Shown piece after piece: positions 16,622 through 25,191 of a stretch of 64,000 bases of DNA. The DNA lies in NCBI GenBank assembly GCA_902373525.1, contig CABKMN010000004.1:56760-120759 (forward strand). Reading direction: 5' to 3'. The notes under the pieces are model-generated. The model searched no databases. It saw nothing but the letters and a program-made list of their open reading frames with translations, and had not been told where the DNA came from. Every line of letters starts with the position of its first letter. Within the stretch, counting starts at the first letter, position 1. The translations under genes and the position numbers were made by a program. The DNA is from an uncultured Bilophila sp. (GTDB lineage Bacteria; Desulfobacterota; Desulfovibrionia; Desulfovibrionales; Desulfovibrionaceae).

Positions 16622-16885
16622 ATGGAATCAGCGGCCGTCGATTACGCCATGAAAGCCCTGTATCTGGTGCTGATGCTGTCCATGCCGCCCATCGTGGTGG
16701 CTTCGCTCATCGGCATCCTTCTCAGCCTCATTCAGGCCATCACCCAATTGCAGGAACAGACGCTGACCTTCGGCGTCAAGCTGATCGCGGTCGTCCTGAC
16801 CCTCTTCCTCATGGGGGGCTGGCTCAGCGGAGAAATCCTCCGCTATTCAAACGAGATTTTCAGCAGATTCTACATGATACAATGA
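16622..16885 (+). CDS. sctS: T3SS export apparatus protein SctS
   Basis: 87 residues, two hydrophobic helical hairpin segments (ALYLVLMLSMPPIVVASLIG and LIAVVLTLFLMGGWLSGEIL) joined by the conserved loop LIQAITQLQEQTLTFGVKL, diagnostic of the YscS/FliQ family. It packs with SctR and SctT in the export gate. ATG at 16622 follows TGAGGA; the frame extends upstream without homology. sctR is not adjacent, which is unusual. Confidence 0.93.
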   Translation: MESAAVDYAMKALYLVLMLSMPPIVVASLIGILLSLIQAITQLQEQTLTFGVKLIAVVLTLFLMGGWLSGEILRYSNEIFSRFYMIQ

Positions 16886-16940
16886 GAACGGGAGGCCGCC
16901 CAGCCCATCGGGGACGGCCTGCCCTCTCTCTGGAGGGGCA

Positions 16941-17762
16941 TTGGATTATCAGGCACTGTTCAACGAGCTGCATGTCTTCGAAAACCTGCTGGCGCTGCTG
17001 GTGGGGATGCCGAGGCTGTTCATGCTCGTGCAGGTAGCGCCCTTCATGGGCGGGAACATCCTTACCGGGCAACTGCGGATGACCGTGGTGTTCGCCTGCT
17101 ACCTTGTGCTGCATCCCGCCATCGTCGCCGGCCTGCCCGAATCGCAGGGCCTGACGCTTTCCACCGCCGCCCTCTACGGGACCATCCTGCTCAAGGAAAC
17201 GCTCATCGGCCTGTTTCTCGGCTACCTGTCCGGCATCCTGTTCTGGACCATCCAGTGCGCGGGCTTTTTCATCGACAACCAGCGCGGCGCGTCCATGGCC
17301 GACGGAGCCGATCCCCTGTCCGGCGAACAGACCTCCCCGCTCGGCTCCTTCTTTTTCCAGAGCGCGGTCTATCTGTTCTTCTCCACCGGCGCGTTTCTCA
17401 CCCTGCTCGGCGTGGTCTACGCCTCATATGAAATCTGGCCCGTTACCCGGCTCATCCCGCTCAACGTGTTCCGGGACATCGACGTTCCCCTGTTCTTCGC
17501 CGGGCGCGTGGGTTGGCTCATGCTCATGATGCTGTTGCTTTCCGGCCCCATCGTGGTGGCCTGCCTGCTCGCCGACGTATCGCTCGGCCTCATCAACCGT
17601 TTCGCCTCGCAGCTCAACGTGTACGTGCTCGCCATGCCCATCAAGAGCGGCGTGGCGGCCTTCCTCATGCTTTTCTATTTTATGATGCTGCTGTCCAATG
17701 CGGCGGGCCTGTTCGACGGGATCAAACAGGACGTCCAGCAACTTAGGATGCTGTTGCCATGA
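16941..17762 (+). CDS. sctT: T3SS export apparatus protein SctT
   Basis: 273 residues, YscT/FliR family, about six to eight membrane helices (MPRLFMLVQVAPFMGGNILT; CAGFFIDNQRGASMADGADP; LLLSGPIVVACLLADVSLGL). The core matches the conserved export-gate region. Translation starts at TTG 16941 with a strong GGAGGGG site seven bases upstream; no ATG or GTG fits better. It overlaps sctU by four bases (ATGA). Confidence 0.94.
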   Translation: MDYQALFNELHVFENLLALLVGMPRLFMLVQVAPFMGGNILTGQLRMTVVFACYLVLHPAIVAGLPESQGLTLSTAALYGTILLKETLIGLFLGYLSGILFWTIQCAGFFIDNQRGASMADGADPLSGEQTSPLGSFFFQSAVYLFFSTGAFLTLLGVVYASYEIWPVTRLIPLNVFRDIDVPLFFAGRVGWLMLMMLLLSGPIVVACLLADVSLGLINRFASQLNVYVLAMPIKSGVAAFLMLFYFMMLLSNAAGLFDGIKQDVQQLRMLLP

Positions 17763-18799
17763 GCGACAAGACCGAACAGCCGACCCCGAAACGCCTCCGC
17801 GAGTCGCGGGAAAAGGGCGACGTGTGCAAAAGTCAGGACGTCCCCTCGGCCCTGACCGTGCTGGCGCTGTCCGTCTATATCGTCGCGACGGGACGGCAGT
17901 TGCTGGAAACCCTGCTGGCGATGATGGAAATCCCCATGCGGCTCATGTCCGAACCCTACGCCGAAGCCGCGCCGCGCGCCGCCGAAGCCACGTTCTTCGC
18001 GGCGCTGTCCGTCGTCGCCCCGATCGTCGGCATCGTCATGGCCGTGGCCCTGATCGCCAATCTGGGGCAGGTCGGCGTGCTGTTCGCGTTCAAGGCCGCC
18101 ATGCCGAAACTGGAAAACGTCAGCCCCGCCAAATGGTTCCAGAAAGTCTTTTCGCTCAAGAACCTCGTGGAATTCCTCAAGAACGTCATTAAGGTCGTGG
18201 TCCTCAGCGTCACGGTCTGGGTCGTCATGCGGGATCACCTCCCCACGCTGTTCGCCATCCAGAAAGGCACCATCTGGACCATGTGGGAAGTCCTCGGCAT
18301 GGCCGTAAAGGATTTGCTGCTCATGGCGGCCGGCGTTTTCTGCATCATCGCCGCGGTGGATTATCTTTTTCAGAAATGGCAATACGCCAAGAGTCATATG
18401 ATGTCGAAAGATGAAGTAAAACGGGAGTACAAGGAGATGGAGGGCGACCCGCAGATCAAGGGCAAGCGCAAACAGCTCCATCAGGAAATGCTCTCCCAGA
18501 ACACGCTGGGCAATGTCCGCAAGGCGAAGGTGCTCGTGACCAATCCCACTCATTACGCCGTGGCGCTGGACTATGAAAAGGACAGGACGCCGCTCCCCAT
18601 CATCCTCGCCAAGGGCGAAGGCTTTCTGGCCCAGCGCATGATGCAGGTCGCCAGAGAGGAAGGCATCCCCATCATGCGGAACGTGCCGCTGGCGCGCAGC
18701 CTTTTTGAAAGCGGAACGGAAAACGCCTACATCCCCAAGGACCTCATCGGCCCGGTGGCCGAGGTTCTGCGCTGGGTGCAATCTCTGCAACGCAATTGA
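17759..18799 (+). CDS. sctU: T3SS export switch protein SctU
   Basis: 346 residues, YscU/FlhB family. Opening EQPTPKRLRESREKGDVCKS is the family hallmark; four membrane helices follow, then a cytoplasmic domain with the autocleavage motif NPTH (about residues 262-265, VTNPTHYAVAL). Cleavage between Asn and Pro switches the system to late substrates. All catalytic residues are present. The stop lies 20 bases before the preferred start of the activator gene, so the activator is part of the same transcript. Confidence 0.96.
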   Translation: MSDKTEQPTPKRLRESREKGDVCKSQDVPSALTVLALSVYIVATGRQLLETLLAMMEIPMRLMSEPYAEAAPRAAEATFFAALSVVAPIVGIVMAVALIANLGQVGVLFAFKAAMPKLENVSPAKWFQKVFSLKNLVEFLKNVIKVVVLSVTVWVVMRDHLPTLFAIQKGTIWTMWEVLGMAVKDLLLMAAGVFCIIAAVDYLFQKWQYAKSHMMSKDEVKREYKEMEGDPQIKGKRKQLHQEMLSQNTLGNVRKAKVLVTNPTHYAVALDYEKDRTPLPIILAKGEGFLAQRMMQVAREEGIPIMRNVPLARSLFESGTENAYIPKDLIGPVAEVLRWVQSLQRN

Positions 18800-18819
18800 C
18801 GCATTCACAGGAAACCGAC

Positions 18820-20121
18820 GTGACGCAACCCCCTCTCTCCGAACAGGCGTTTCTGGAAAACCTGATCAACCTCTGCGACGACCTTGCGTGGGGCCGCCCC
18901 GCCAGTGAAGACAAACTGTTCGCCCTCACCCGCGAGGGTTCCGGGCCGGAAGACTATGTCCGGCTGGCGGAGGCGTTCGGCATGATGCTCGTCAAGGTGG
19001 AAAGCCGGGAATACCACCGCACCCAACTCATCGAGGACCTGAAGGCCCGCAACATGGAGTTGCAGGAAGCCCATCGGCTGCTCTCCGAGCGCAACACCAA
19101 CCTGATGCGGACGCTTCAGGAAAACTACCAGACCAAGAAGATCATCGGCCAGTGCGAAGCCATGCGCAACATCGTCCAGCTCGCCCTGACCATCGCCCAC
19201 AGGCCGATCAACACGCTCATCCTCGGCCCCACGGGCGCGGGCAAGGAAGTCATCGCCAAGATGATCCACTTCAATTCCCCCCGCTGCGAAGGGCCGTTCG
19301 TCGCGGTCAACTGCACGGCTATTCCCGATTCCCTGTTCGAAAGCGAAATGTTCGGCATCGAAAAGGGGATCGCCACCGGCGTCAACGCCCGCAAGGGGCT
19401 GATCGAGGAAGCCTCGGGCGGCACGCTGTTTCTGGACGAGCTGGCGGACATGACGCTTCCCAATCAGGCCAAACTGCTGCGGGTGCTGGAGGAACGGGAA
19501 GTCCTGCATGTGGGCAGCTCCAGACCCGTAGGCGTGGACATCAAGATCATCGCCGCCACCAACGTCGATCTGGAGGAGGCCGTCCGCAACGGGAAATTCC
19601 GCGAGGACCTGTATTACCGCATCAATGTCGCAGAGATACGCATTCCGCCCCTCCGCGAACGCGGGGACGACATCCTCCTGCTGGCCCAGCTTTTTCTGGA
19701 ACGCCATTGCGCCTACATGGGACGCCCCCGGCTTTCCCTCTCCCCCGCCGTATGCCGGCAACTGCTCCGATACGGCTGGCCCGGCAACGTCCGCGAGCTG
19801 AACAACGAAATGGAACGGGCCGCGTCGCTGACCCTCGGCGACCGGGTGGAATTGTCCGATCTCTCGTCCCGCCTCGTGCCCGATGAAGTCAGATGCCATC
19901 TGCTCGACAGGGAATCCGACGCACCGTCCTCGGAGGGAATGCCCGCGACGGCTCCGGGCGAAACCGATCCGTTGCGCTACAACCTTCAGGAAAGGGAACG
20001 CAGGCTGATCCGTGAAGTGCTGGACCGGACCGACGGCAACAAGAGCAAGGCGGCGGAACTCCTCGGCATCACCCGGGAAGGGCTCAGGAAAAAGCTCCTG
20101 CGCATGAACGAAGCGGAGTAG
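18820..20121 (+). CDS. Sigma-54 enhancer-binding-type activator, probable T3SS regulator
   Basis: 433 residues from GTG 18820 (AGGAA upstream); a TTG at 18796 overlaps the sctU stop but has no ribosome site. N-terminal about 100 residues contain no recognised receiver or GAF domain and end in a coiled coil. The AAA+ domain has Walker A GPTGAGKE (about residues 135-142), Walker B GGTLFLDE, the R-finger region and WPGNVREL. The sigma-54 contact loop GAFTGA is replaced by GIATGV (residues 183-188). The C-terminus is a Fis-type helix-turn-helix (NKSKAAELLGITREGLRKKL). Linkage to sctU and the -24/-12 promoters suggest it controls this T3SS. Confidence 0.85.
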   Translation: MTQPPLSEQAFLENLINLCDDLAWGRPASEDKLFALTREGSGPEDYVRLAEAFGMMLVKVESREYHRTQLIEDLKARNMELQEAHRLLSERNTNLMRTLQENYQTKKIIGQCEAMRNIVQLALTIAHRPINTLILGPTGAGKEVIAKMIHFNSPRCEGPFVAVNCTAIPDSLFESEMFGIEKGIATGVNARKGLIEEASGGTLFLDELADMTLPNQAKLLRVLEEREVLHVGSSRPVGVDIKIIAATNVDLEEAVRNGKFREDLYYRINVAEIRIPPLRERGDDILLLAQLFLERHCAYMGRPRLSLSPAVCRQLLRYGWPGNVRELNNEMERAASLTLGDRVELSDLSSRLVPDEVRCHLLDRESDAPSSEGMPATAPGETDPLRYNLQERERRLIREVLDRTDGNKSKAAELLGITREGLRKKLLRMNEAE

Positions 20122-20566
20122 TCCCTTTCCGCTCACCGGAACTTGCCGTCAGGGCCATTTCGGACCATCACGACGGACGGCTGCTGCCGGAAGGGCGGCA
20201 TTTCCGCCTCTTCCGCAGGAACTGCCGCATACAATACGCCTTTTCGTCGTGCGGCGTGAACGCGCGCCGCACCGTTCGCTTTATGGATGTTTTTTTGCAT
20301 AGCCGGTATCCGAAAGCCGTTCCGTCCCATCCCGCGTAGTCCGGGGCGTTCCCTGTCCGGCTCCCTTCCGGCTCATCAGCGCAAACAGCAAGGGCCGTTG
20401 TTTTGCCCCTAAGAGGCCGAGAGGCGGCTTCGCCGTTCTCTGCGCATCCGTGTAGGACGGCAACGGTTTTTGATTTGTCGTCTTGCAGTTGCCAGACCGC
20501 AACACCTTGCCGACAAAGCAAAAGGAGTTTTTATCATACACGCAACGCTATAAACTGTTGGGAACC
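20122..20566. other. Non-coding stretch after the activator gene
   Basis: Several open frames exist on the minus strand (20168-20541) but none resembles a protein or has a good ribosome site. Composition is less GC-biased than the neighbours near 20450-20560. It ends in an isolated intrinsic terminator, so an untranslated RNA ending there is possible. Confidence 0.4.
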
Positions 20567-20590
20567 TCCCGCCTAGCGGGAAGTTTTCTT
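20567..20590 (+). terminator. Intrinsic terminator, plus strand
   Basis: Stem TCCCGC / GCGGGA with a 3-base loop (20567-20581) followed by AGTTTTCTTT. It lies about 445 bases after the activator stop and would end either that transcript or a separate small RNA. Confidence 0.6.
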
Positions 20591-20598
20591 TCCAGACA

Positions 20599-20631
20599 AA
20601 AGGGACGCCTTCTCGCGGAAAGCGTCCCTTT
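20599..20631 (-). terminator. Terminator of the effector operon
   Basis: Perfect 10-bp stem AAAGGGACGC / GCGTCCCTTT, followed on the minus strand by TTTTGTC. About 50 bases after the 1226-residue gene's stop; also partly usable on the plus strand. Confidence 0.75.
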
Positions 20632-20680
20632 CGTATGGCGGCGAGCGGCGGTTTCCCACCGATTCCGGTTCGAAACCGGG

Positions 20681-23600
20681 TTACGGCCTCCGCATCTCAA
20701 AGGCCGTGCAGGTGTGGGAACCGTCCTGCTCTACCTGAAACTGCATGTCCAGCCGGAGGGGCAGGGTCGGATCGGAATGGATGTCGACGAGCACCGTCCC
20801 GTCCCGCTGCTCCACGGCGGACACCGAGAAGTTGCCGTGTTCGTTCAGTTCGATGCCGGGGAAGCAGGTGCTCAGGACGCGCGGCATGATCAGCGGAGCC
20901 TGCGAAAAACATTGCATCACGCGGGCAAGCTGGGCCTCGGAATGGGTCATTCCCCGCACGCGGGCGATGATGCTCACGAAGTGAGGATTGCCCGGGGTGT
21001 TCTGAGCATCCGGGATGTCAAAGGGAGACGTTTCGAATCCGTTCCCGTTCCGATCTTCAAAATGCATGACCGTATTCTGTCCGCGCCGCCGGAAGTCGGT
21101 CACGAGGCCGTAGGCGTTCTCCGGGGTGACGGCGCTCAGAGAGCCCATGTCGATACGCAGGCTCACGTCGTCCCGCGTCAGTCGGGCGTGCGGCTGCGCC
21201 AGCGCGAGCAGCTTGCGGGGGTTCAACCCCGTCGTCGCCTGCATGATGATCGCGCTGTTCACCTGCGCGTCGTGCAGATGCGGGGCCGCAGCACGGAGCA
21301 ACGCCCTGTACCGTTGATCCACCACCCGTTCCATATCCGCCGTAAAATGACCGGAACGGACGCCGCGCGGCATCGGGCCGCCGACCATCACCTCCCATAG
21401 CTGACGATCGGAAAGCGGCCTGCCGCCGTTGGCCTCCAGCGCGGCAAGCAGGTCTTCCGCCGAAGACTCCACCCAGTACGGCAGGAGAAAGTTGAGGTGC
21501 CCGCCTTCCGCCGTCCGCCCAAGCTGTTCGTTCACGCCCCTGAGCTGTTCCCATTGCTGTGGGGTCAGTTCCCCGCCGTGGCGGGACATCCGCACGTCAA
21601 ACTCGGTGATCACGCCGGGGGCGAGCCGCGCCAGCCGTTCCAGCGGCGCGCCCGCGCTTCGGGGCATCTCGGAAAGATGGTCGATTTCGTCGGTGAAAGC
21701 CAACGGGGCCATCTCGACGTCCATTCCGGCCTCGGTTCCGGCAATCTCCATGAGTTTGGTCATGACCTGCGTCAGGCTCATGAGCACCATGTTGCCGCGC
21801 GGATTTTCCTGCCGCGTGACGGCATACATGCATGTCCCGGCGATCTTCGCGGCGGTATCCGTCCGCAGGTTGGCGACGACGTGCTCAAGTTGTTCCTGCG
21901 ACAAGCCGCGCAGGGCGAACGAACACATCATGGGCAGCATGTCTTCGGCCCCTTCAAGCGGCCCGGCGAACTCCCCGCGTTTGTCCGCATAGGCCGTCGC
22001 CAGGTCCACCATCGCCTCGACGAAACGCTCGGGCGCCCCCTCAAGGTCGGCCAGCCCAATCAAACCGGAAGCGATCGGCGTATTCGCCGCGGCCTTGAAC
22101 ATTGCGCCGACGGCGTTGGCGTCGCGCACGCCGTAACGTTGGGCCACCGCCTTCATGGCGGCCTTGTCCGCCGCGCTGAACGTGGTGTCGGGATGCCTCG
22201 GGTCCGCGTCGGGGAGCGCGTCGATGGCGTCGAGCGTGGCCTTGAGCGCCAGCAGCCCCCCGCCGATGGCCTCCCGGATGGCCTGCCGGACCTCCGCGGG
22301 ATCAAGCTCGCGCCCGGCGGCCGTGGCCTCTCCGATAAGGGCTCGCGTCGCCTCCTTCACGCCGAGGCTGAACGACCGGGCGTCGACGAGCGCCGGGTCC
22401 AGCCCGTCCAGCGCCCCTTCCTCAGCGGCGTCGAACAGAGCGAGGAACTCCGGGGTATGGGGTTCAATCAGATTTCCATTCTCGGGAATGAACTCGTCGA
22501 CGAGGCCATCCACAATCCGCGTATTTTTCAACGAAAGATCGGCTTCCTGCCGCCTTGCCAGACGCTCGACGATTTCGGGGCGCATGGGCAGGAAGGGCAG
22601 GCCGTGATCGGTCACGAACTCGCGGAAGGTGTTGGGCAACTCGTCCGGATCACCCGCGGCCTCGAACCTCTTCTCGAGGAAGGCGGCCTTCAACTCGCCG
22701 TCCTGCCTATGGATGTCCTCGCTTTGCGGGTCCACATCGCCGGGAACGGCGACGCCGAGTTCCACCTGCTGCTCACGGGACATCAGAGACATGAGGACAC
22801 GACCGTGCCCCTCAAGGCTGCGGAACAGCGTCATGCCTTCCCGCATGAAGGCGATGCCCGCCGCCCCTCCGGCTCCGCGCTGGATGGCTCCGTTCAACGT
22901 GAAAAGATCATTGGCGATGGCCCCGAACTTGCGCACCGCCTTGTCCATGATCGCGGGAAGCATGTCCTGCGTCACCCCGCGTCGAGCAAGCAACATGGCG
23001 ACGGAATTCTTGAGCACGTTGGCGACGTCGTCGGCCCCGAAGTCACCCCGGAAACTGTGGGTCGCGGAATTGAGGGCTTCGGCATGGGCCGCCAGCCGAT
23101 CAAGGAAGGCCCTGTCCGTGGTGTCCACGCTGTCGTTGAGGAGCGGCTCAAGCATCGCGTCGCCTTCGAGCATGGCGTTGAGGTAACGGGGCATGGTTTC
23201 GGCGGTCACCGGCGGATTGAGTCCGGCGGGCGGGTCCTGCCCCATGATCGCCAGTTCCCGGAGCAACGGCAGCCTGTCCTCGACGAACCGGCGGACGGCA
23301 AGGTTCAACGCCTCATCGACCCGGGCCTGCGTGGGTACGGTTCCGGGCTCGGCGGCGAGCAACGCCTTGGCGGCTCTGACCACTTCGGGATGATTGCCGA
23401 GTGCGGTATCGAAGTTTTCCGGAAGCCCGGCGTCGGTCATGGCGGTATGAAGCGTCCCACTCTTGACGGCTTCCCGCATCTGGAAGGCGACGATGGCCTC
23501 ACGCCGCTGGGTCGGGGTCGTCAGCGGCGCTTCCGACATGATAAGGGACATGGCGAGGCCGTTCACCTTGCCTTCACCTACGGACGGCAGGGCTTCCCGC

Positions 23601-24361
23601 AGGGCGGCCATGATGTCCTTGTTGTTAGAAAGCAGCGGAACCTGCCGGAACAGTTCGTCGTTCATTCCGGAAAGAAGAGCAGCATTCCCCGCGTTGCCTT
23701 GAAGAAAGCTCCGCTGAAGACGTTCGAAGGCTCCGGTCGGCCCGTTCTGTTCGATATCCGCCCGCAAGGCGCGCGCAAAAAAGCCGTCCGCCCCGGCAAG
23801 CGGTTCGCTGAGTTTCCGCAGGACATTGCTCATGGCCTCGCTGCGGTTGCCGAATTCGGTCAGCGTGGTCAGTTCCCCGAGATTCTGGGGAATGACCTTT
23901 TCGGCAAGATAGGCGTGCACAGCCTGCCCGATGCCCTGCGGAGTGTTCAAGTCCATGTTGCGCACCACCGCGAACTGCGCGAAGGAAGTGCCGTGTCCGG
24001 CGGGGATCGTCCCGTCGGCGGCGAAATTCCGTCCGAGCGTCATAGCCTGATCGAGCAGTACGGAATCACGCACGAGCCTGACGTCTCCGGCGGTAAGCGG
24101 CTTGCCCCCGGCCAGACGCTCGTCAAGCATGTTGCGCATGTCCTGATTGATGTTGCGGAACTGCGGCGACGCCTCCAAGGCGTTCATGAAGGCGGTGACG
24201 GTCGCCCGGTTCTCCGCCGCCTTGGCGCTGGAAGAAAGTTTGTGGATGCCGTGCAGGGACGTGGCGTTCCCCACGGCCTCGCCGCCGTTCTGAAGAAAAA
24301 CACGCGCCGTATCGCTGACGGCGTTGGCATTGGCAAAAAAATGTTCGAGCGTAACAGGCAT
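20681..24361 (-). CDS. 1226-residue protein, candidate T3SS effector
   Basis: Not recognised as any known family. It lacks a signal peptide and membrane segments, is Ala/Leu/Glu-rich and looks almost entirely helical. Residues 1-120 are polar with low hydrophobicity, compatible with a T3SS signal plus chaperone-binding region. All five Cys fall in the C-terminal third; the last about 130 residues turn beta-rich (GNFSVSAVEQRDGTVLVDIH). AGGAG precedes the ATG at 24361. A CesT-like chaperone gene lies 55 bases upstream in the same operon, whose promoter region carries the T3SS palindrome and a -24/-12 element, and the operon lies beside the T3SS. Together these make a secreted effector the best reading. 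A large secreted structural protein is the alternative. No catalytic motif could be identified. Confidence 0.65.
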   Translation of the reverse strand: MPVTLEHFFANANAVSDTARVFLQNGGEAVGNATSLHGIHKLSSSAKAAENRATVTAFMNALEASPQFRNINQDMRNMLDERLAGGKPLTAGDVRLVRDSVLLDQAMTLGRNFAADGTIPAGHGTSFAQFAVVRNMDLNTPQGIGQAVHAYLAEKVIPQNLGELTTLTEFGNRSEAMSNVLRKLSEPLAGADGFFARALRADIEQNGPTGAFERLQRSFLQGNAGNAALLSGMNDELFRQVPLLSNNKDIMAALREALPSVGEGKVNGLAMSLIMSEAPLTTPTQRREAIVAFQMREAVKSGTLHTAMTDAGLPENFDTALGNHPEVVRAAKALLAAEPGTVPTQARVDEALNLAVRRFVEDRLPLLRELAIMGQDPPAGLNPPVTAETMPRYLNAMLEGDAMLEPLLNDSVDTTDRAFLDRLAAHAEALNSATHSFRGDFGADDVANVLKNSVAMLLARRGVTQDMLPAIMDKAVRKFGAIANDLFTLNGAIQRGAGGAAGIAFMREGMTLFRSLEGHGRVLMSLMSREQQVELGVAVPGDVDPQSEDIHRQDGELKAAFLEKRFEAAGDPDELPNTFREFVTDHGLPFLPMRPEIVERLARRQEADLSLKNTRIVDGLVDEFIPENGNLIEPHTPEFLALFDAAEEGALDGLDPALVDARSFSLGVKEATRALIGEATAAGRELDPAEVRQAIREAIGGGLLALKATLDAIDALPDADPRHPDTTFSAADKAAMKAVAQRYGVRDANAVGAMFKAAANTPIASGLIGLADLEGAPERFVEAMVDLATAYADKRGEFAGPLEGAEDMLPMMCSFALRGLSQEQLEHVVANLRTDTAAKIAGTCMYAVTRQENPRGNMVLMSLTQVMTKLMEIAGTEAGMDVEMAPLAFTDEIDHLSEMPRSAGAPLERLARLAPGVITEFDVRMSRHGGELTPQQWEQLRGVNEQLGRTAEGGHLNFLLPYWVESSAEDLLAALEANGGRPLSDRQLWEVMVGGPMPRGVRSGHFTADMERVVDQRYRALLRAAAPHLHDAQVNSAIIMQATTGLNPRKLLALAQPHARLTRDDVSLRIDMGSLSAVTPENAYGLVTDFRRRGQNTVMHFEDRNGNGFETSPFDIPDAQNTPGNPHFVSIIARVRGMTHSEAQLARVMQCFSQAPLIMPRVLSTCFPGIELNEHGNFSVSAVEQRDGTVLVDIHSDPTLPLRLDMQFQVEQDGSHTCTAFEMRRP

Positions 24362-24416
24362 GATTCACTCCTGCTTCTAATATGGAAAAAATTCGGAAGC
24401 GCCCTCCCGCCCCGGA

Positions 24417-24914
24417 CTAGACTCGAAGAAACGGCATGGACTGCACGGTAAAATCGGTTTCGGCCGGAGCCTCTTCGGCGTGGAGGATGGCCTCCTGCGC
24501 CCGCTCGACAGCTTCTTCCTGTTCCCTGTTCAAGGCGTCGAGACGGGTTTTCCATTCCTCGGAAAGCGTCACGATGTTGTCCACGGCCCGCACAAACGCA
24601 TCGGCATCAAGACCGTAGACCGGCACGGGATAGTTCAGCCCGACCATGCCCGTGGCGTCGTTGTAGCTCAGCGTCGCACCCTGCGTTTCCATGAGCAGGA
24701 AGTTGGCGATGAGCAGGCGGCGGCAGACTTCGTCGGAACGCCAGCCGTTGAGCGCGCCCACCTCGGCGTACAGGACAAACGAGCGCGTGGTCTCCACCCA
24801 CCGGATCAGCAGATTGCGCCCGCCGAGCGACAACCCCACGCTGCCCGAAGCGGACAGGGAAAGCTCCGTGCCGATGGCCTTGCCCAATGCCTCGATATAA
24901 GGATTCGCTTCCAT
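24417..24914 (-). CDS. CesT-family chaperone for the adjacent candidate effector
   Basis: 165 residues from the second of two adjacent ATGs (24914), five bases after GGAGG. Class I chaperone layout: N-terminal helix (NPYIEALGKAIGTELSLS), strands (GSVGLSLGGRNLLIRWVE; FVLYAEVGALNG), helix (DEVCRRLLIANFLLMETQG), strands (ATLSYNDATGMVGLNYPVPV), and a C-terminal helix with an extended acidic tail. These dimers bind effector N-termini and deliver them to the T3SS. Its partner is almost certainly the 1226-residue product encoded next. Confidence 0.8.
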   Translation of the reverse strand: MEANPYIEALGKAIGTELSLSASGSVGLSLGGRNLLIRWVETTRSFVLYAEVGALNGWRSDEVCRRLLIANFLLMETQGATLSYNDATGMVGLNYPVPVYGLDADAFVRAVDNIVTLSEEWKTRLDALNREQEEAVERAQEAILHAEEAPAETDFTVQSMPFLRV

Positions 24915-25008
24915 CATTTCCTCCAGAGAAGATGCCCGAACGGGCTGTTTGGCGATGCGGAGGGGAACCGGCATGAAGCGGTGCCGTCCCGCGTCAATGG
25001 CATTCCAT

Positions 25009-25024
25009 AGCAAAAAGCGATCCG
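25009..25024 (-). promoter_or_regulatory. Candidate sigma-54 promoter of the chaperone-effector operon
   Basis: Minus strand reads CGGATCGCTTTTTGCT: GG and GC at exact -24/-12 spacing, an ideal TTTGCT at -12, and a weaker -24 half. Start expected near 24998, about 84 bases before the chaperone ATG. Confidence 0.55.
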
Positions 25025-25176
25025 CCAAGAACCCCTGTTGGGGGTCTCATGGAAATATGAACGGAACCGTACGAAAAGACAAGTGAAAAAAACAAACGAT
25101 GCGGCATATATTTCTTGCCGTTGGCGCGCAGGGGAACCGCCCTCCGAAGAAGAAGGGCCATCCGGGGCGGCTTGCC

Positions 25177-25191
25177 GCCAACAATGTTGGC
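25177..25191. promoter_or_regulatory. 15-bp palindrome shared with the translocon promoter region
   Basis: GCCAACAATGTTGGC is the reverse complement of the 11602-11616 site; two flanking bases (CC before) also match when the sites are aligned. It lies about 155 bp upstream of the -24 element. A half-site (GCCAACA, 25209-25215) follows 32 bp on, similar phasing to the pair at 11602/11636. Confidence 0.65.

Noticed and set aside
21497..24451. 984-codon plus-strand frame opposite the candidate effector, considered as the alternative real gene
   Set aside because: The minus frame has a good ribosome site, protein-like composition, a terminator and a chaperone partner; the plus frame has none.
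25100..25130. GGCATA...TTGCC near 25113 as a plus-strand sigma-54 promoter
   Set aside because: Spacing is two bases too long and no plus-strand gene follows.
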